DNA of 64,000 nt from an uncultured Saprospiraceae bacterium (GTDB lineage: Bacteria; Bacteroidota; Bacteroidia; Chitinophagales; Saprospiraceae): contig CALLAW010000036.1 in NCBI GenBank assembly GCA_938001865.1, positions 1-64,000 of the forward strand, written 5' to 3'. Every line of letters starts with the position of its first letter. Positions within the stretch are counted from its first letter, which is position 1. A program made the translations under genes and the position numbers. The notes under the pieces are model-generated. The model was not told where the DNA came from. It did not search any database and was given only the letters and a program-made list of their open reading frames with translations. Of this stretch, positions 37,357 to 45,761 are shown piece by piece.

Positions 37357-38054
37357 CCTTCTTCATTGGATGTCTATGCCTCATCTTACCCCGTCTCAGC
37401 GATGCTCAGATCACTGCGAAGGATAATTATAATTACAAGGATTTTCAGAGCAAGAACTATTATTTCGGCATTAGCCCATTGGGCACTAGCTTCTCTAGCT
37501 TCAGGGTAGATAAGTCGAGCCAATTTATGAATAGTGATAGTATCAATCTTGTGCAGAGTGCTCCCACACCCGGCTACGTCGTAAATCTCATAGGAAATAT
37601 CAAGATTGGAGAATATTTTGATTTCAGATTTTTGCCTGGATTTGCTTTTCTCTTCAGACAGATCAATTATGAGAGTAACAGCCGAGAGTACAATAAGACG
37701 ATTGAGTCGGTCAACTTGGAGTTTCCGATGTTACTTAGATTCAAGTCTGCCCCGTATAGGGACAAGCGCCTGTTTGTCGTAGGAGGTGTCAAATACTCCT
37801 ATGATGTCAGTAGTAACTCTAAGGTATCGGCACCCAATGCTGTCGAGCTAGTGCAGATCTCACCACATGACTTCTCCCTTGAGCTGGGAGCTGGGATGCA
37901 GTTTTTCTTTCCATACTTCATACTGAGTCCTGAGATTAAGGTCTCGCAAGGAGTAGGTAATGTACACATCTTCAAGTCAGATCTCAATGAGTCAAATGTC
38001 TTAGACCAGCTCTTAAGTAGGACACTTCAGATCTCATTTCACTTCGAGGGATAG
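37326..38054 (+). CDS. porT: PorT-type T9SS outer-membrane protein
   Basis: 242 residues from ATG 37326, which starts a signal peptide (MYNLSCFKGIAFFIG, ending RLSDAQ); the earlier ATG at 37302 adds nothing useful. The mature part is an eight-strand-like barrel: YYFGISPLGTSFSSFRV, FDFRFLPGFAFLFRQINY, VNLEFPMLLRFKS, FSLELGAGMQFFFPYFILSPEIKVSQGVGN, ending LQISFHFEG. These patterns and the position after ubiE fit PorT, which is required for T9SS secretion in Porphyromonas. It matches the several T9SS cargo genes in this window. Confidence 0.8.
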   Translation: MYNLSCFKGIAFFIGCLCLILPRLSDAQITAKDNYNYKDFQSKNYYFGISPLGTSFSSFRVDKSSQFMNSDSINLVQSAPTPGYVVNLIGNIKIGEYFDFRFLPGFAFLFRQINYESNSREYNKTIESVNLEFPMLLRFKSAPYRDKRLFVVGGVKYSYDVSSNSKVSAPNAVELVQISPHDFSLELGAGMQFFFPYFILSPEIKVSQGVGNVHIFKSDLNESNVLDQLLSRTLQISFHFEG

Positions 38055-38199
38055 TGAGATTGTCTGCTTCTATCAAGTCTGATCATAGTCCTAGATAAGA
38101 TCAATCAACGGCAGTCAAAGTAGGCAGAGAGCAGCAAATTTGATAAGAGTAAGGCGGATAATCCTAATACCTCTCTAGATTGATCTACGCATATCGACG

Positions 38200-38222
38200 A
38201 GCAGACATCACTTCTGTCTGCT
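38200..38222. terminator. possible bidirectional hairpin between porT and glnS
   Basis: Inverted repeat AGCAGACA / TGTCTGCT (38200-38207 with 38215-38222, 7-base loop) lies between convergent genes. A T-rich stretch follows only about 20 bp later on the plus strand. Confidence 0.35.
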
Positions 38223-38250
38223 AGCTACTTGTACTATCTGTTTTTACGTT

Positions 38251-39942
38251 TTATTTCTTTTTCTGCGATTTAGCCCATGAGTCTTTGAGACTAATAGTCT
38301 TATTGAATACCAATTGGTTGCCACTCGAAGTGTCATCTTTGATGTAGTATCCTTTCCGCATAAATTGGAGGTGCTCAGCATCTCCCACATTCATGATATG
38401 AGGCTCTGCCAATGCATTAGAGTCCACATGTTTAGAATCTTTATTGACGAATTCCATAAAGTCTTTGCCTTCGTGACCCATTGGTGATGGATCAGTGAAG
38501 AGTCTATCATACGTAATCGTCTTGACAGGGATTGCCTGCTCTGCTGAGACCCAATGCAGTGTCCCTTTGGCCTTGATCCCTGACGTATCGCTTCCACTCC
38601 GACTGTCAGGATAGTACTCTACTGAGACCTCAGTGACCTTACCATCGGAGTCAACTGTATGATCTTGATAAGTGATGATGTACCCATGCTTAAGTCTCAC
38701 AGTCTTCCCAGGTCCTAGTCTGAAAAATTTCTTCGGTGCATCGACCATGAAATCTGATTGCTCAATATAGAGGTGCTTACTGAATGGCACTTTGCGAGTA
38801 CCTGCTCCTTCCTGCTCTTGATTATTATGGACGTCCATCATCTCTACCTGATCGTCCGGATAGTTGGTGATCGTAATCTTGAGAGGATCAAGGACAACCA
38901 TCATCCGAGTGGAGACAGCATTCAGCTCTTCTCTGACACAAGATTCTAAGAGCTCTATTTCCATAAGGTTATCTCTCTTAGCGACTCCAACCTTTTCGCA
39001 GAAATTGCGAATGGCGGCTGCAGGATACCCTAGTTTACGCATGCCAGAGAGTGTAGGCATACGTGGATCATCCCAGTCTCTGACGATACCCTCCTGGACT
39101 AGTCTCAATAATCTCCGCTTAGATGTGATCATGTAAGCGACATTCATCCTAGCGAATTCGATCTGCCTTGATGGAAAGATGCCAAGCTTGTCAATAAACC
39201 AATTGTAGAGGGGCCGATGATGAATAAACTCGAGTGAGCACAGCGAATGGGTAATCTTCTCGAGGCTATCAGACTGCCCATGTGCAAAGTCATACATCGG
39301 ATAGATGCACCATTGGTCACCAGTCCGATGATGATGTTGGTGTTTGACCCTATATATTACGGGATCTCTCATATGCATATTGGGTGAGGTCATATCTACT
39401 TTTACTCTGAGCACCATTGATCCATCTGGATGCTTACCATCTTTCATCTCACCGAAGAGTCTCTTATTCTCTTCAATAGATCTTTGACGGAATGGGCTTT
39501 CGATTCCCGGAGATGTAGGCACACCTTTTTGCTCGGCGATCTGCTCAGCTGTAGATTCGTCGACATATGCGTCACCAGACTCTATGAGCTTGACCGCATA
39601 TGCATAGAGATCATCGAAGTAGTTAGATGCGAAGAGCGGCTCACCATCCCACTCATATCCTAGCCACTTGATATCTTTCTGTATCGATTCGACATACTTT
39701 GTTTCCTCTGTTGTAGGGTTGGTATCATCAAATCTCAAGTTAGTTTTGCCACCGTACTTTTTCGCAAGTTCAAAGTTGGTATGGATAGCTTTGGCATGAC
39801 CGATATGCAGATAACCATTGGGTTCTGGTGGAAATCTTGTGTGTATCCGACCACCATGCTTACCATTGGCAATATCGTCTTCGATTATTTCTTCGATGAA
39901 GTTGAGTGCTACGTATTTTTCTTCTGTTTGTTCTTCTGACAT
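38251..39942 (-). CDS. glnS: glutaminyl-tRNA synthetase
   Basis: 563 residues. The class I signature is PPEPNGYLHIGHAKAIHTN, and the KMSKS-like loop is MITSKRRLLRLV. LRFDDTNPTTEETKYVESI and the YDFAHGQSDSLEKITHSLCSLEF stretch are typical of GlnRS rather than GluRS. It charges tRNA-Gln directly, so the indirect GatCAB route is not needed for glutamine. The C-terminal beta-barrel anticodon domain ends normally. It is followed by argS upstream on the same strand, 84 bp apart. Confidence 0.95.
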   Translation of the reverse strand: MSEEQTEEKYVALNFIEEIIEDDIANGKHGGRIHTRFPPEPNGYLHIGHAKAIHTNFELAKKYGGKTNLRFDDTNPTTEETKYVESIQKDIKWLGYEWDGEPLFASNYFDDLYAYAVKLIESGDAYVDESTAEQIAEQKGVPTSPGIESPFRQRSIEENKRLFGEMKDGKHPDGSMVLRVKVDMTSPNMHMRDPVIYRVKHQHHHRTGDQWCIYPMYDFAHGQSDSLEKITHSLCSLEFIHHRPLYNWFIDKLGIFPSRQIEFARMNVAYMITSKRRLLRLVQEGIVRDWDDPRMPTLSGMRKLGYPAAAIRNFCEKVGVAKRDNLMEIELLESCVREELNAVSTRMMVVLDPLKITITNYPDDQVEMMDVHNNQEQEGAGTRKVPFSKHLYIEQSDFMVDAPKKFFRLGPGKTVRLKHGYIITYQDHTVDSDGKVTEVSVEYYPDSRSGSDTSGIKAKGTLHWVSAEQAIPVKTITYDRLFTDPSPMGHEGKDFMEFVNKDSKHVDSNALAEPHIMNVGDAEHLQFMRKGYYIKDDTSSGNQLVFNKTISLKDSWAKSQKKK

Positions 39943-40026
39943 GATATCTATTTCACTTGTGTAAATGTGGTGGGGCAGCTATCGAGCTACCGAGTTAGGA
40001 AAATGACTGGGCAGGCATTCCTTGGC

Positions 40027-41877
40027 CTACATTTTTTGGGGCATTTCTATACCGAGTAGTCGCATCCCTACCTTGAGGGTCGTAGCCACTTGTTGGCTCA
40101 GTATGAGCCTACATTGGATGGCAGATGGCGTCTCAGCTGTCAATATTTTGTAATCATTATAGAATCGGTGATACTCTTTAGCGAGGTCGTAGACAGCATT
40201 AGCGATCAATGAAGGATCGAGATTGTCTCCAGCACTCTTGATGACCTTACCGAAGTTATCTAGCATGATGAGTATATTCTTTTCTCTAGCTTCCCAATTA
40301 TAGTCAGTTGCGAGTTGTACTTGTCCGGACGATTTGTTCATCAGTGCTTGGATTCGGACATAGGCATTTTGGATGTATGGAGCTGTCACACCATGCATAT
40401 CTACAGATTGACTTGGGTCAAATGTCATTCGTTTTTTCGCTTGCACCTTGAGGATAAAGTACTTCAGAGCCCCTAGTCCAATGGATCGATAGACTTCAGC
40501 TTTGTCATCCTTACTGAGATCTGCTAAGAATTGGCTCTCCCTTGCTGATGCTTCTGCCTCTGCTATGACTTCTTTGACGAGGTCATCCGCATCTACTACT
40601 GTGCCTTCTCGACTCTTCATCTTACCAGATGGAAGATCCACCATCCCATATGAGAGATGATGAAGTTGATCCGCATAAGGTACTCCTAACTTGTCCATCG
40701 TGGCAAAGAGAGCCTTGAAGTGATAGTCTTGTTCATTCCCTACGACATAGATGAGTTGGTCGAAGCCAAAGTCTGTATGACGTTGCATGGCAGTACCGAT
40801 ATCTTGAGTAATATAGACAGATGTGCCATCACTCCTCAGCACGAGTTTCTGATCAAGCCCTTTATCTTCTAGGTCTACCCATACACTGCCATCATCTTTT
40901 GTGTAAAATACCTTATCAGCAATACCTTTGGTGATGACCTCCTTGCCATAGAGATAGGTGTCCGATTCATAATAGAGCTTATCGAAGTTGACCCCTAGTG
41001 CATCATACGTCTGCTCAAATCCAGAGTATACCCATCCATTCATGGTCTTCCAGAGGGTTACGACCTCTTGATCGCCACTCTCCCACTGTTGGAGCAGTCT
41101 CTTTGCTTCACCTCCCAGTATTGATTGGAGGTTGAAGTATTGATTTTTGTAACGTTGGTAGAAATGCTCTTGCTGCTCATTCTCTTTCTTCTCTGCATTA
41201 TAGACTGACTCTGCTTCCTGGGTAGATTGCCATTGTGAATATTCATCTTTGAATTTAGACTCAAAGAGCACATAATATTTCCCTACGAGGTGATCACCCT
41301 TGACTCCACTACTCTGAGGTGTCTCTTGATTACCATATTTCTGCCAAGCCAGCATACTCTTACAGATCGCTATACCTCTATCATTGATGATTTGGACTTT
41401 GACCACCTTGTTACCTGCTTGCTCTAGTATCTGAGCGGTGGACCACCCTATGAGGATGTTGCGGATATGGCCAAGATGGAGAGGCTTATTCGTATTGGGT
41501 GAGCAATACTCTACCATCACAGTCTTACCCGTAAGTGCTGCTCTACAATAGTCTTCGCCAAGTGCTTGCATCTGACTAAGGAGATCTGTCCAGATACGAT
41601 TGCCCATCGTGATATTGAGAAACCCCTTGATCACTTCATGGTCTACAATATCGACACCATGACGAGTGAGATAGGGCACCAAATCTGACGCTAGATCTGC
41701 CGGATTAGTGCTGAGTCTCTTGAGATAAGGGAATAATACAACACTGTAATCACCAGCAATATCTTGCGAGATGGTTGTGATATTAACCGAAGAGGCTTTG
41801 ATCTCTATATTATGGACTTCTTTGAAGAAGTCAGAGACCACCTGCTGCAACACTTGGACACTACTCTGATACGACAC
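40027..41877 (-). CDS. argS: arginyl-tRNA synthetase
   Basis: 616 residues, class I. The HIGH motif is NTNKPLHLGHIRN. The KMSKS region is replaced by GKMKSREGTVV, as is usual in ArgRS. The N-terminal Add-1 domain (residues 1-110) and the C-terminal DALR anticodon domain (IQNAYVRIQAL onwards) are present. It charges tRNA-Arg. A TAATTTTG box (minus strand, 41940-41933) lies 55 bp upstream of the start without a clear -33 element. Confidence 0.95.
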   Translation of the reverse strand: MSYQSSVQVLQQVVSDFFKEVHNIEIKASSVNITTISQDIAGDYSVVLFPYLKRLSTNPADLASDLVPYLTRHGVDIVDHEVIKGFLNITMGNRIWTDLLSQMQALGEDYCRAALTGKTVMVEYCSPNTNKPLHLGHIRNILIGWSTAQILEQAGNKVVKVQIINDRGIAICKSMLAWQKYGNQETPQSSGVKGDHLVGKYYVLFESKFKDEYSQWQSTQEAESVYNAEKKENEQQEHFYQRYKNQYFNLQSILGGEAKRLLQQWESGDQEVVTLWKTMNGWVYSGFEQTYDALGVNFDKLYYESDTYLYGKEVITKGIADKVFYTKDDGSVWVDLEDKGLDQKLVLRSDGTSVYITQDIGTAMQRHTDFGFDQLIYVVGNEQDYHFKALFATMDKLGVPYADQLHHLSYGMVDLPSGKMKSREGTVVDADDLVKEVIAEAEASARESQFLADLSKDDKAEVYRSIGLGALKYFILKVQAKKRMTFDPSQSVDMHGVTAPYIQNAYVRIQALMNKSSGQVQLATDYNWEAREKNILIMLDNFGKVIKSAGDNLDPSLIANAVYDLAKEYHRFYNDYKILTAETPSAIQCRLILSQQVATTLKVGMRLLGIEMPQKM

Positions 41878-41989
41878 GAATGGTATGATTTAAATTTTCT
41901 TTACTACTAATTCTGTGGATTACTCCAAAATGCAAAATTACGAAATTACTTGATGATGTAATTTAATAATCTAAGAGTGTTAGAGAAGC

Positions 41990-42559
41990 TTATTCCTCTT
42001 GATCGTCTATACGATCACTCTTTGGTCTGAAAAAACTGAAATGGGTCTGACCATAATTACGTACTTGGGTAAGTCTAGGGTGATGGTTGTAGCTCACAAA
42101 TGGGTTGTGCTCTACGACGAGTAACCCATCATCTGTCAATAGATTATGCTCAAATATCTTATCAGGAATCGTATGAATAGTGGGGAGACCATATGGAGGA
42201 CCTGCGAAGATGTATTGGTACTGACGATTACAGTGTTGGATATATTTAAATACATCAGACCTGACAATAGTCATCTGATCTTCGATGTCTAACTTAGCTG
42301 ACATTTGCTTGACGAACTTGATACAATTGGCAAATTTGTCAACGTAAGTCGCTGTCAATGCTCCCCGAGAGATACACTCATAACAATGATTGCCTGAACC
42401 TCCAAATAGGTCCAAAAAATTGGTAGTCTCAAAATCTAGGACATTGAGTAAGATATTATAAAGTGCTTCCTTAGAGAAGTCCGTCGTTGGTCGTGTTGGC
42501 CATTTGTCCGCCGGAGGAGAGAACCGATACCCTTTGAACTGTCCGCCTATGATACGCAT
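41990..42559 (-). CDS. rsmD: RsmD-family 16S rRNA (guanine-N2) methyltransferase
   Basis: 189 residues. MRIIGGQFKGYRFSPP and RPTTDFSKEALYNIL are the N-terminal RsmD hallmarks, and FLDLFGGSGNHCYECISRGA is the SAM loop. RsmD methylates G966 of 16S rRNA. Motif IV, normally (D/N)PPY, reads AGPPYGL: the acidic or amide residue that contacts the target base is Gly. This may lower or alter activity. It overlaps the DUF3822 gene by 13 bp, an arrangement I associate with Bacteroidota. Confidence 0.85.
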   Translation of the reverse strand: MRIIGGQFKGYRFSPPADKWPTRPTTDFSKEALYNILLNVLDFETTNFLDLFGGSGNHCYECISRGALTATYVDKFANCIKFVKQMSAKLDIEDQMTIVRSDVFKYIQHCNRQYQYIFAGPPYGLPTIHTIPDKIFEHNLLTDDGLLVVEHNPFVSYNHHPRLTQVRNYGQTHFSFFRPKSDRIDDQEE

Positions 42560-43290
42560 CTGTATGCAAGGTAGTGGAGGTAGATGTCACTGTGATCCGA
42601 GATATGATATGTCATAGCTTTCGCAGGGATCTTAAGTGTGTCTACAATCGGTAAATAATGGTTGAGTTGGTCAGTAAGTGTACTCCTAATCCCAGATGTA
42701 CTCAATCTCGTACTCGGTGCTATCCCATGCTCTTGGTAGTAAGCAAGTATCTTGTAGAGGATCTCTTCATTACTAGATGTGACTGAGACCGCCTTAGAGT
42801 GATCAATACTTCCATCTGAGAGTGATACGATGTGATAGTAATCCTCGCATCTTATCATGAGGACTCCATTTTTATTCTCTGCTTGACTCACTCCGACTGC
42901 ATGTAAGAGATGTATCGGCAGTTTGGAGCCAGATGTGATGTGAGGAGTGTAGGCTAGCTTGAAGAGTACGACATGACCTGCCTGTGTAGGAGCTGATTGG
43001 ACGACTTGCCCATCTTGCACATGGAAGTATGAGTAGTAGTCTTGGAGCTTGGTATCGTCCACATCCTGAGAGTCAATTAGCTGACCGGTTGGGTTGCCGA
43101 CAAGTAAGATGTGCTTAGCCTCTGGATAATCGAGTAAGAGATCACGTGTACAGCTCATATACTTGCGGACGAAGTAGAGCTCACCAGTCTTGTCCCAATA
43201 TCCTACGGTACATTGATGATTATCTTGGTGGTAATACGTAATGATGTCAGGAGATAAGCCTGGCACATCACTCCCATAGACTGTGTGCAT
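42547..43290 (-). CDS. DUF3822-type protein
   Basis: 247 residues, no signal peptide. Predicted as two actin-like halves: KTGELYFVRKYM and the C-terminal ILYKILAYYQEHGIAPSTRLSTSG. The position directly before rsmD and the size fit DUF3822, a Bacteroidota family of unknown function with an ASKHA-like fold. I recognise it mainly by synteny, so the family call is moderate. It is 5 bp from the upstream membrane protein gene, so the three genes form one unit. Confidence 0.55.
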   Translation of the reverse strand: MHTVYGSDVPGLSPDIITYYHQDNHQCTVGYWDKTGELYFVRKYMSCTRDLLLDYPEAKHILLVGNPTGQLIDSQDVDDTKLQDYYSYFHVQDGQVVQSAPTQAGHVVLFKLAYTPHITSGSKLPIHLLHAVGVSQAENKNGVLMIRCEDYYHIVSLSDGSIDHSKAVSVTSSNEEILYKILAYYQEHGIAPSTRLSTSGIRSTLTDQLNHYLPIVDTLKIPAKAMTYHISDHSDIYLHYLAYRCVS

Positions 43291-43295
43291 ATCTA

Positions 43296-43874
43296 CTATT
43301 GATCCCAGTTACCTGATACGTTAGGAGCATTCATATCTCCAAACTTCAAGAGGTTATCTGGGTTGTATGAGTTGTCGTATTTGGAGTATTTAGGGTCTGC
43401 ATACTTCCCCATGAACTCCTTCCATCTTGTACCTACTTGCACCACACTCACAAGAGTCTGCTGGTAAGTCATCGTATCTGCATCTATTGCAAACTCTTTG
43501 GAGTTATCTGTGTAAGGAACATATCTGAGCTCTTCTAAGTCGATCTCTAATGCATTGATGGAGTCTATAGCCATAGAGTAGGTTGTAGTCTCGATGAATT
43601 CTCCTGGATTCTTAGGGTCATTCGCTGTACTTACGAATGGAATACTATCAATGGTAAGGACTTGTGCTAAGGTATCAAAGTTAGGGGCAAACTCTCCAGT
43701 AATAGTCCTGTATATCTCTTGGGCAGTTCTAATATTCTCTAATCGATTTGCGACAGTTTTACTTCTTTCTTTCTTTACTCCTGCAAATGCAATTGGTTCT
43801 TGGATATTTTTGTAAAGTGTGTAACCTAAAAACACATTGAGTAGTAACAGTACTAATCCGATAGCTATTCTCAT
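43296..43874 (-). CDS. membrane-anchored hypothetical protein
   Basis: 192 residues. An N-terminal membrane helix (AIGLVLLLLNVFLGYTLY) is followed by a periplasmic domain starting ERSKTVANRLENIRTAQEIYRTITGEFAPNFD. This recalls the helix of pilin-like proteins, where a hydrophobic stem precedes a spine helix, but there is no prepilin cleavage site. Function unknown. It is the first gene of the unit with the DUF3822 gene and rsmD. Confidence 0.6.
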   Translation of the reverse strand: MRIAIGLVLLLLNVFLGYTLYKNIQEPIAFAGVKKERSKTVANRLENIRTAQEIYRTITGEFAPNFDTLAQVLTIDSIPFVSTANDPKNPGEFIETTTYSMAIDSINALEIDLEELRYVPYTDNSKEFAIDADTMTYQQTLVSVVQVGTRWKEFMGKYADPKYSKYDNSYNPDNLLKFGDMNAPNVSGNWDQ

Positions 43875-44162
43875 TCTCTTTTTGTATTAATTGAACTCTA
43901 AATTATGGAGTAAGCATGCTTACAATCGTAAATATAAAACAATTACTTATTTAGTAGTGATTTCACACCAATTTGTTAGTCTAATAACTTTGCAATGTAT
44001 CGAGAGGAAGACTTTGCTCTTTCTGAACAATTCCTCTCTCCATCATAAACCCAACGTATTGGAGTAACACTCTTCAAAATAAATAGATGCATCTTCCAAA
44101 AGAAAAGGTGTATTAGATTGAAAAAAAATAACATTTTTGTAGAAATATCATTTGTAATACTC

Positions 44163-45200
44163 ATGAACCCACAATCGGACAAGTCAATTACAATCTTAGC
44201 AATAGAATCATCATGTGATGATACATCAGCTGCGATCATCAGAGATGGAGAAGTCCTCTCTAACTGCATCGCCAATCAGACAGTACATGCTCAGTATGGT
44301 GGTGTAGTCCCTGAGCTAGCGAGTCGCATGCATGACAAAAACATCGTACCTGTAGTCAGCCAAGCACTCTCCGTGGCTGGAGTATCCAAGACAGACCTGG
44401 ATGCTGTTGCCTTCACCAAAGGGCCAGGACTCCTCGGCAGTCTGTTAGTCGGAGTCAACTTTGCTAAGAGTCTTGGGCTTGGATTGGGCATACCTATAGT
44501 GGAGGTCAATCATATGGAAGCACATGTGATGGCTCATTTTGCGGAAGCACCCTACCCTGACTTCCCATTTCTCTGCTTGACCGTCTCAGGTGGCCATACT
44601 CAGCTCGTATTAGTCACTGATCACAATGAGATGGAAGTCATAGGGAGTACTATTGATGATGCAGCTGGAGAAGCATTTGACAAGACTGGCAAGTTACTTG
44701 GCCTTCCCTACCCGTCTGGACCAATTATCGATAAGTATGCCAAGTTGGGCTCTCCCCTTTACACATTTGCCAAACCTTCGGTTGGTGAGTTTGATTTTAG
44801 TTTCAGTGGACTGAAAACATCTATCCTCTATGCTCTACAAAAAAGAGTCAAAGAAGATCCTAATTGGGTGACTGATAATATCTATGATATCTGTGCATCG
44901 GTCCAATCATCTATCGTCAATATCCTCCTTGAGAAACTCGAGTATGCTGTCGACAAACACAATGTTACTTCGGTAGCTATTGCAGGTGGAGTCTCTGCGA
45001 ATAGTGCTCTCAGAGAAGGATTGATTGCTCTAGGCAAAAAAAAACACTGGCATACTTATATACCAGCGTTTAGTTATTGTACAGATAATGCTGCAATGAT
45101 AGGGATCAGTGGTTACTACCACTACCTTGCAGGTCATCTCAGTCATCAAGGGGTAAGTCCTGAGCCTAGACTCTCGATTACTTATCCATCAAAGAGTTAA
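44163..45200 (+). CDS. tsaD: tRNA N6-threonylcarbamoyladenosine synthase subunit TsaD
   Basis: 345 residues from ATG 44163; the longer frame from 44118 adds a low-quality stretch before the conserved ITILAIESSCDDTSAAI. The metal site is HMEAHVMAHF (HxxxH), with LTVSGGHTQLVLV, SGLKTSILYALQ and AIAGGVSANSALRE as further ASKHA motifs. With TsaB and TsaE it transfers the threonylcarbamoyl group to A37 of tRNAs reading ANN codons. It converges on the small Lys-rich gene, overlapping by 23 bp. Confidence 0.95.
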   Translation: MNPQSDKSITILAIESSCDDTSAAIIRDGEVLSNCIANQTVHAQYGGVVPELASRMHDKNIVPVVSQALSVAGVSKTDLDAVAFTKGPGLLGSLLVGVNFAKSLGLGLGIPIVEVNHMEAHVMAHFAEAPYPDFPFLCLTVSGGHTQLVLVTDHNEMEVIGSTIDDAAGEAFDKTGKLLGLPYPSGPIIDKYAKLGSPLYTFAKPSVGEFDFSFSGLKTSILYALQKRVKEDPNWVTDNIYDICASVQSSIVNILLEKLEYAVDKHNVTSVAIAGGVSANSALREGLIALGKKKHWHTYIPAFSYCTDNAAMIGISGYYHYLAGHLSHQGVSPEPRLSITYPSKS

Positions 45201-45597
45201 CTAGATTTGTTTTTTTCTGAGCTATTTTTTCTTCTTTGACTTTGAGCTTAGCCATCATCTTGTCAAATTTTTCTTGTGACCAGTCTCCTGACTCTAACTT
45301 AGATCTAAACTTAGCTCTCAGCTGTGCTACCTTAGCCTTAGCTTTGTCGATTGTAGCTTTTTTCTTCTTGAATGTGTCGCTTGTTTTGGCCTTACTCGCA
45401 TTGTCCTTTGCTTTTTGGATATCAGCCTTATCTTCTTCTGTCAACTCACCTTTGTTTGTTTTGATTGGTGACTTGCCATTTGTTTTTTCAGTTTTTTCTT
45501 TATCAGCTTTCTTCAGCTTGGTGGACTGAGCTGAGAGTCCGAGTACTGATGTAAAGAGGATTACTCCAGTCAGTGTTATGAGCTTCACAATGTTCAT
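45178..45597 (-). CDS. small exported Lys/Ala-rich helical protein
   Basis: 139 residues. A signal peptide (MNIVKLITLTGVILFTSVLG, ending LSAQ) is followed by an almost uncharged-aromatic-free, Lys/Ala/Asp/Glu-rich helical region (KKKKATIDKAKAKVAQLRAK). It resembles no named family. It overlaps the end of tsaD on the other strand by 23 bp. Confidence 0.6.
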   Translation of the reverse strand: MNIVKLITLTGVILFTSVLGLSAQSTKLKKADKEKTEKTNGKSPIKTNKGELTEEDKADIQKAKDNASKAKTSDTFKKKKATIDKAKAKVAQLRAKFRSKLESGDWSQEKFDKMMAKLKVKEEKIAQKKTNLVNSLMDK

Positions 45598-45761
45598 GTT
45601 ATTGTATATTAAGTTTGTAATTATATGTTGCTTATGTAAGTCTCTCTCTCTGTGACCATCGAGGATTAGCTATTAAACAGTGCAGGAATTGATGTTAGTA
45701 TGTCTCTGGCATTTATGCAAATGTTAAATGAGAATCAGAGTAACACAGACATCCCAATATC

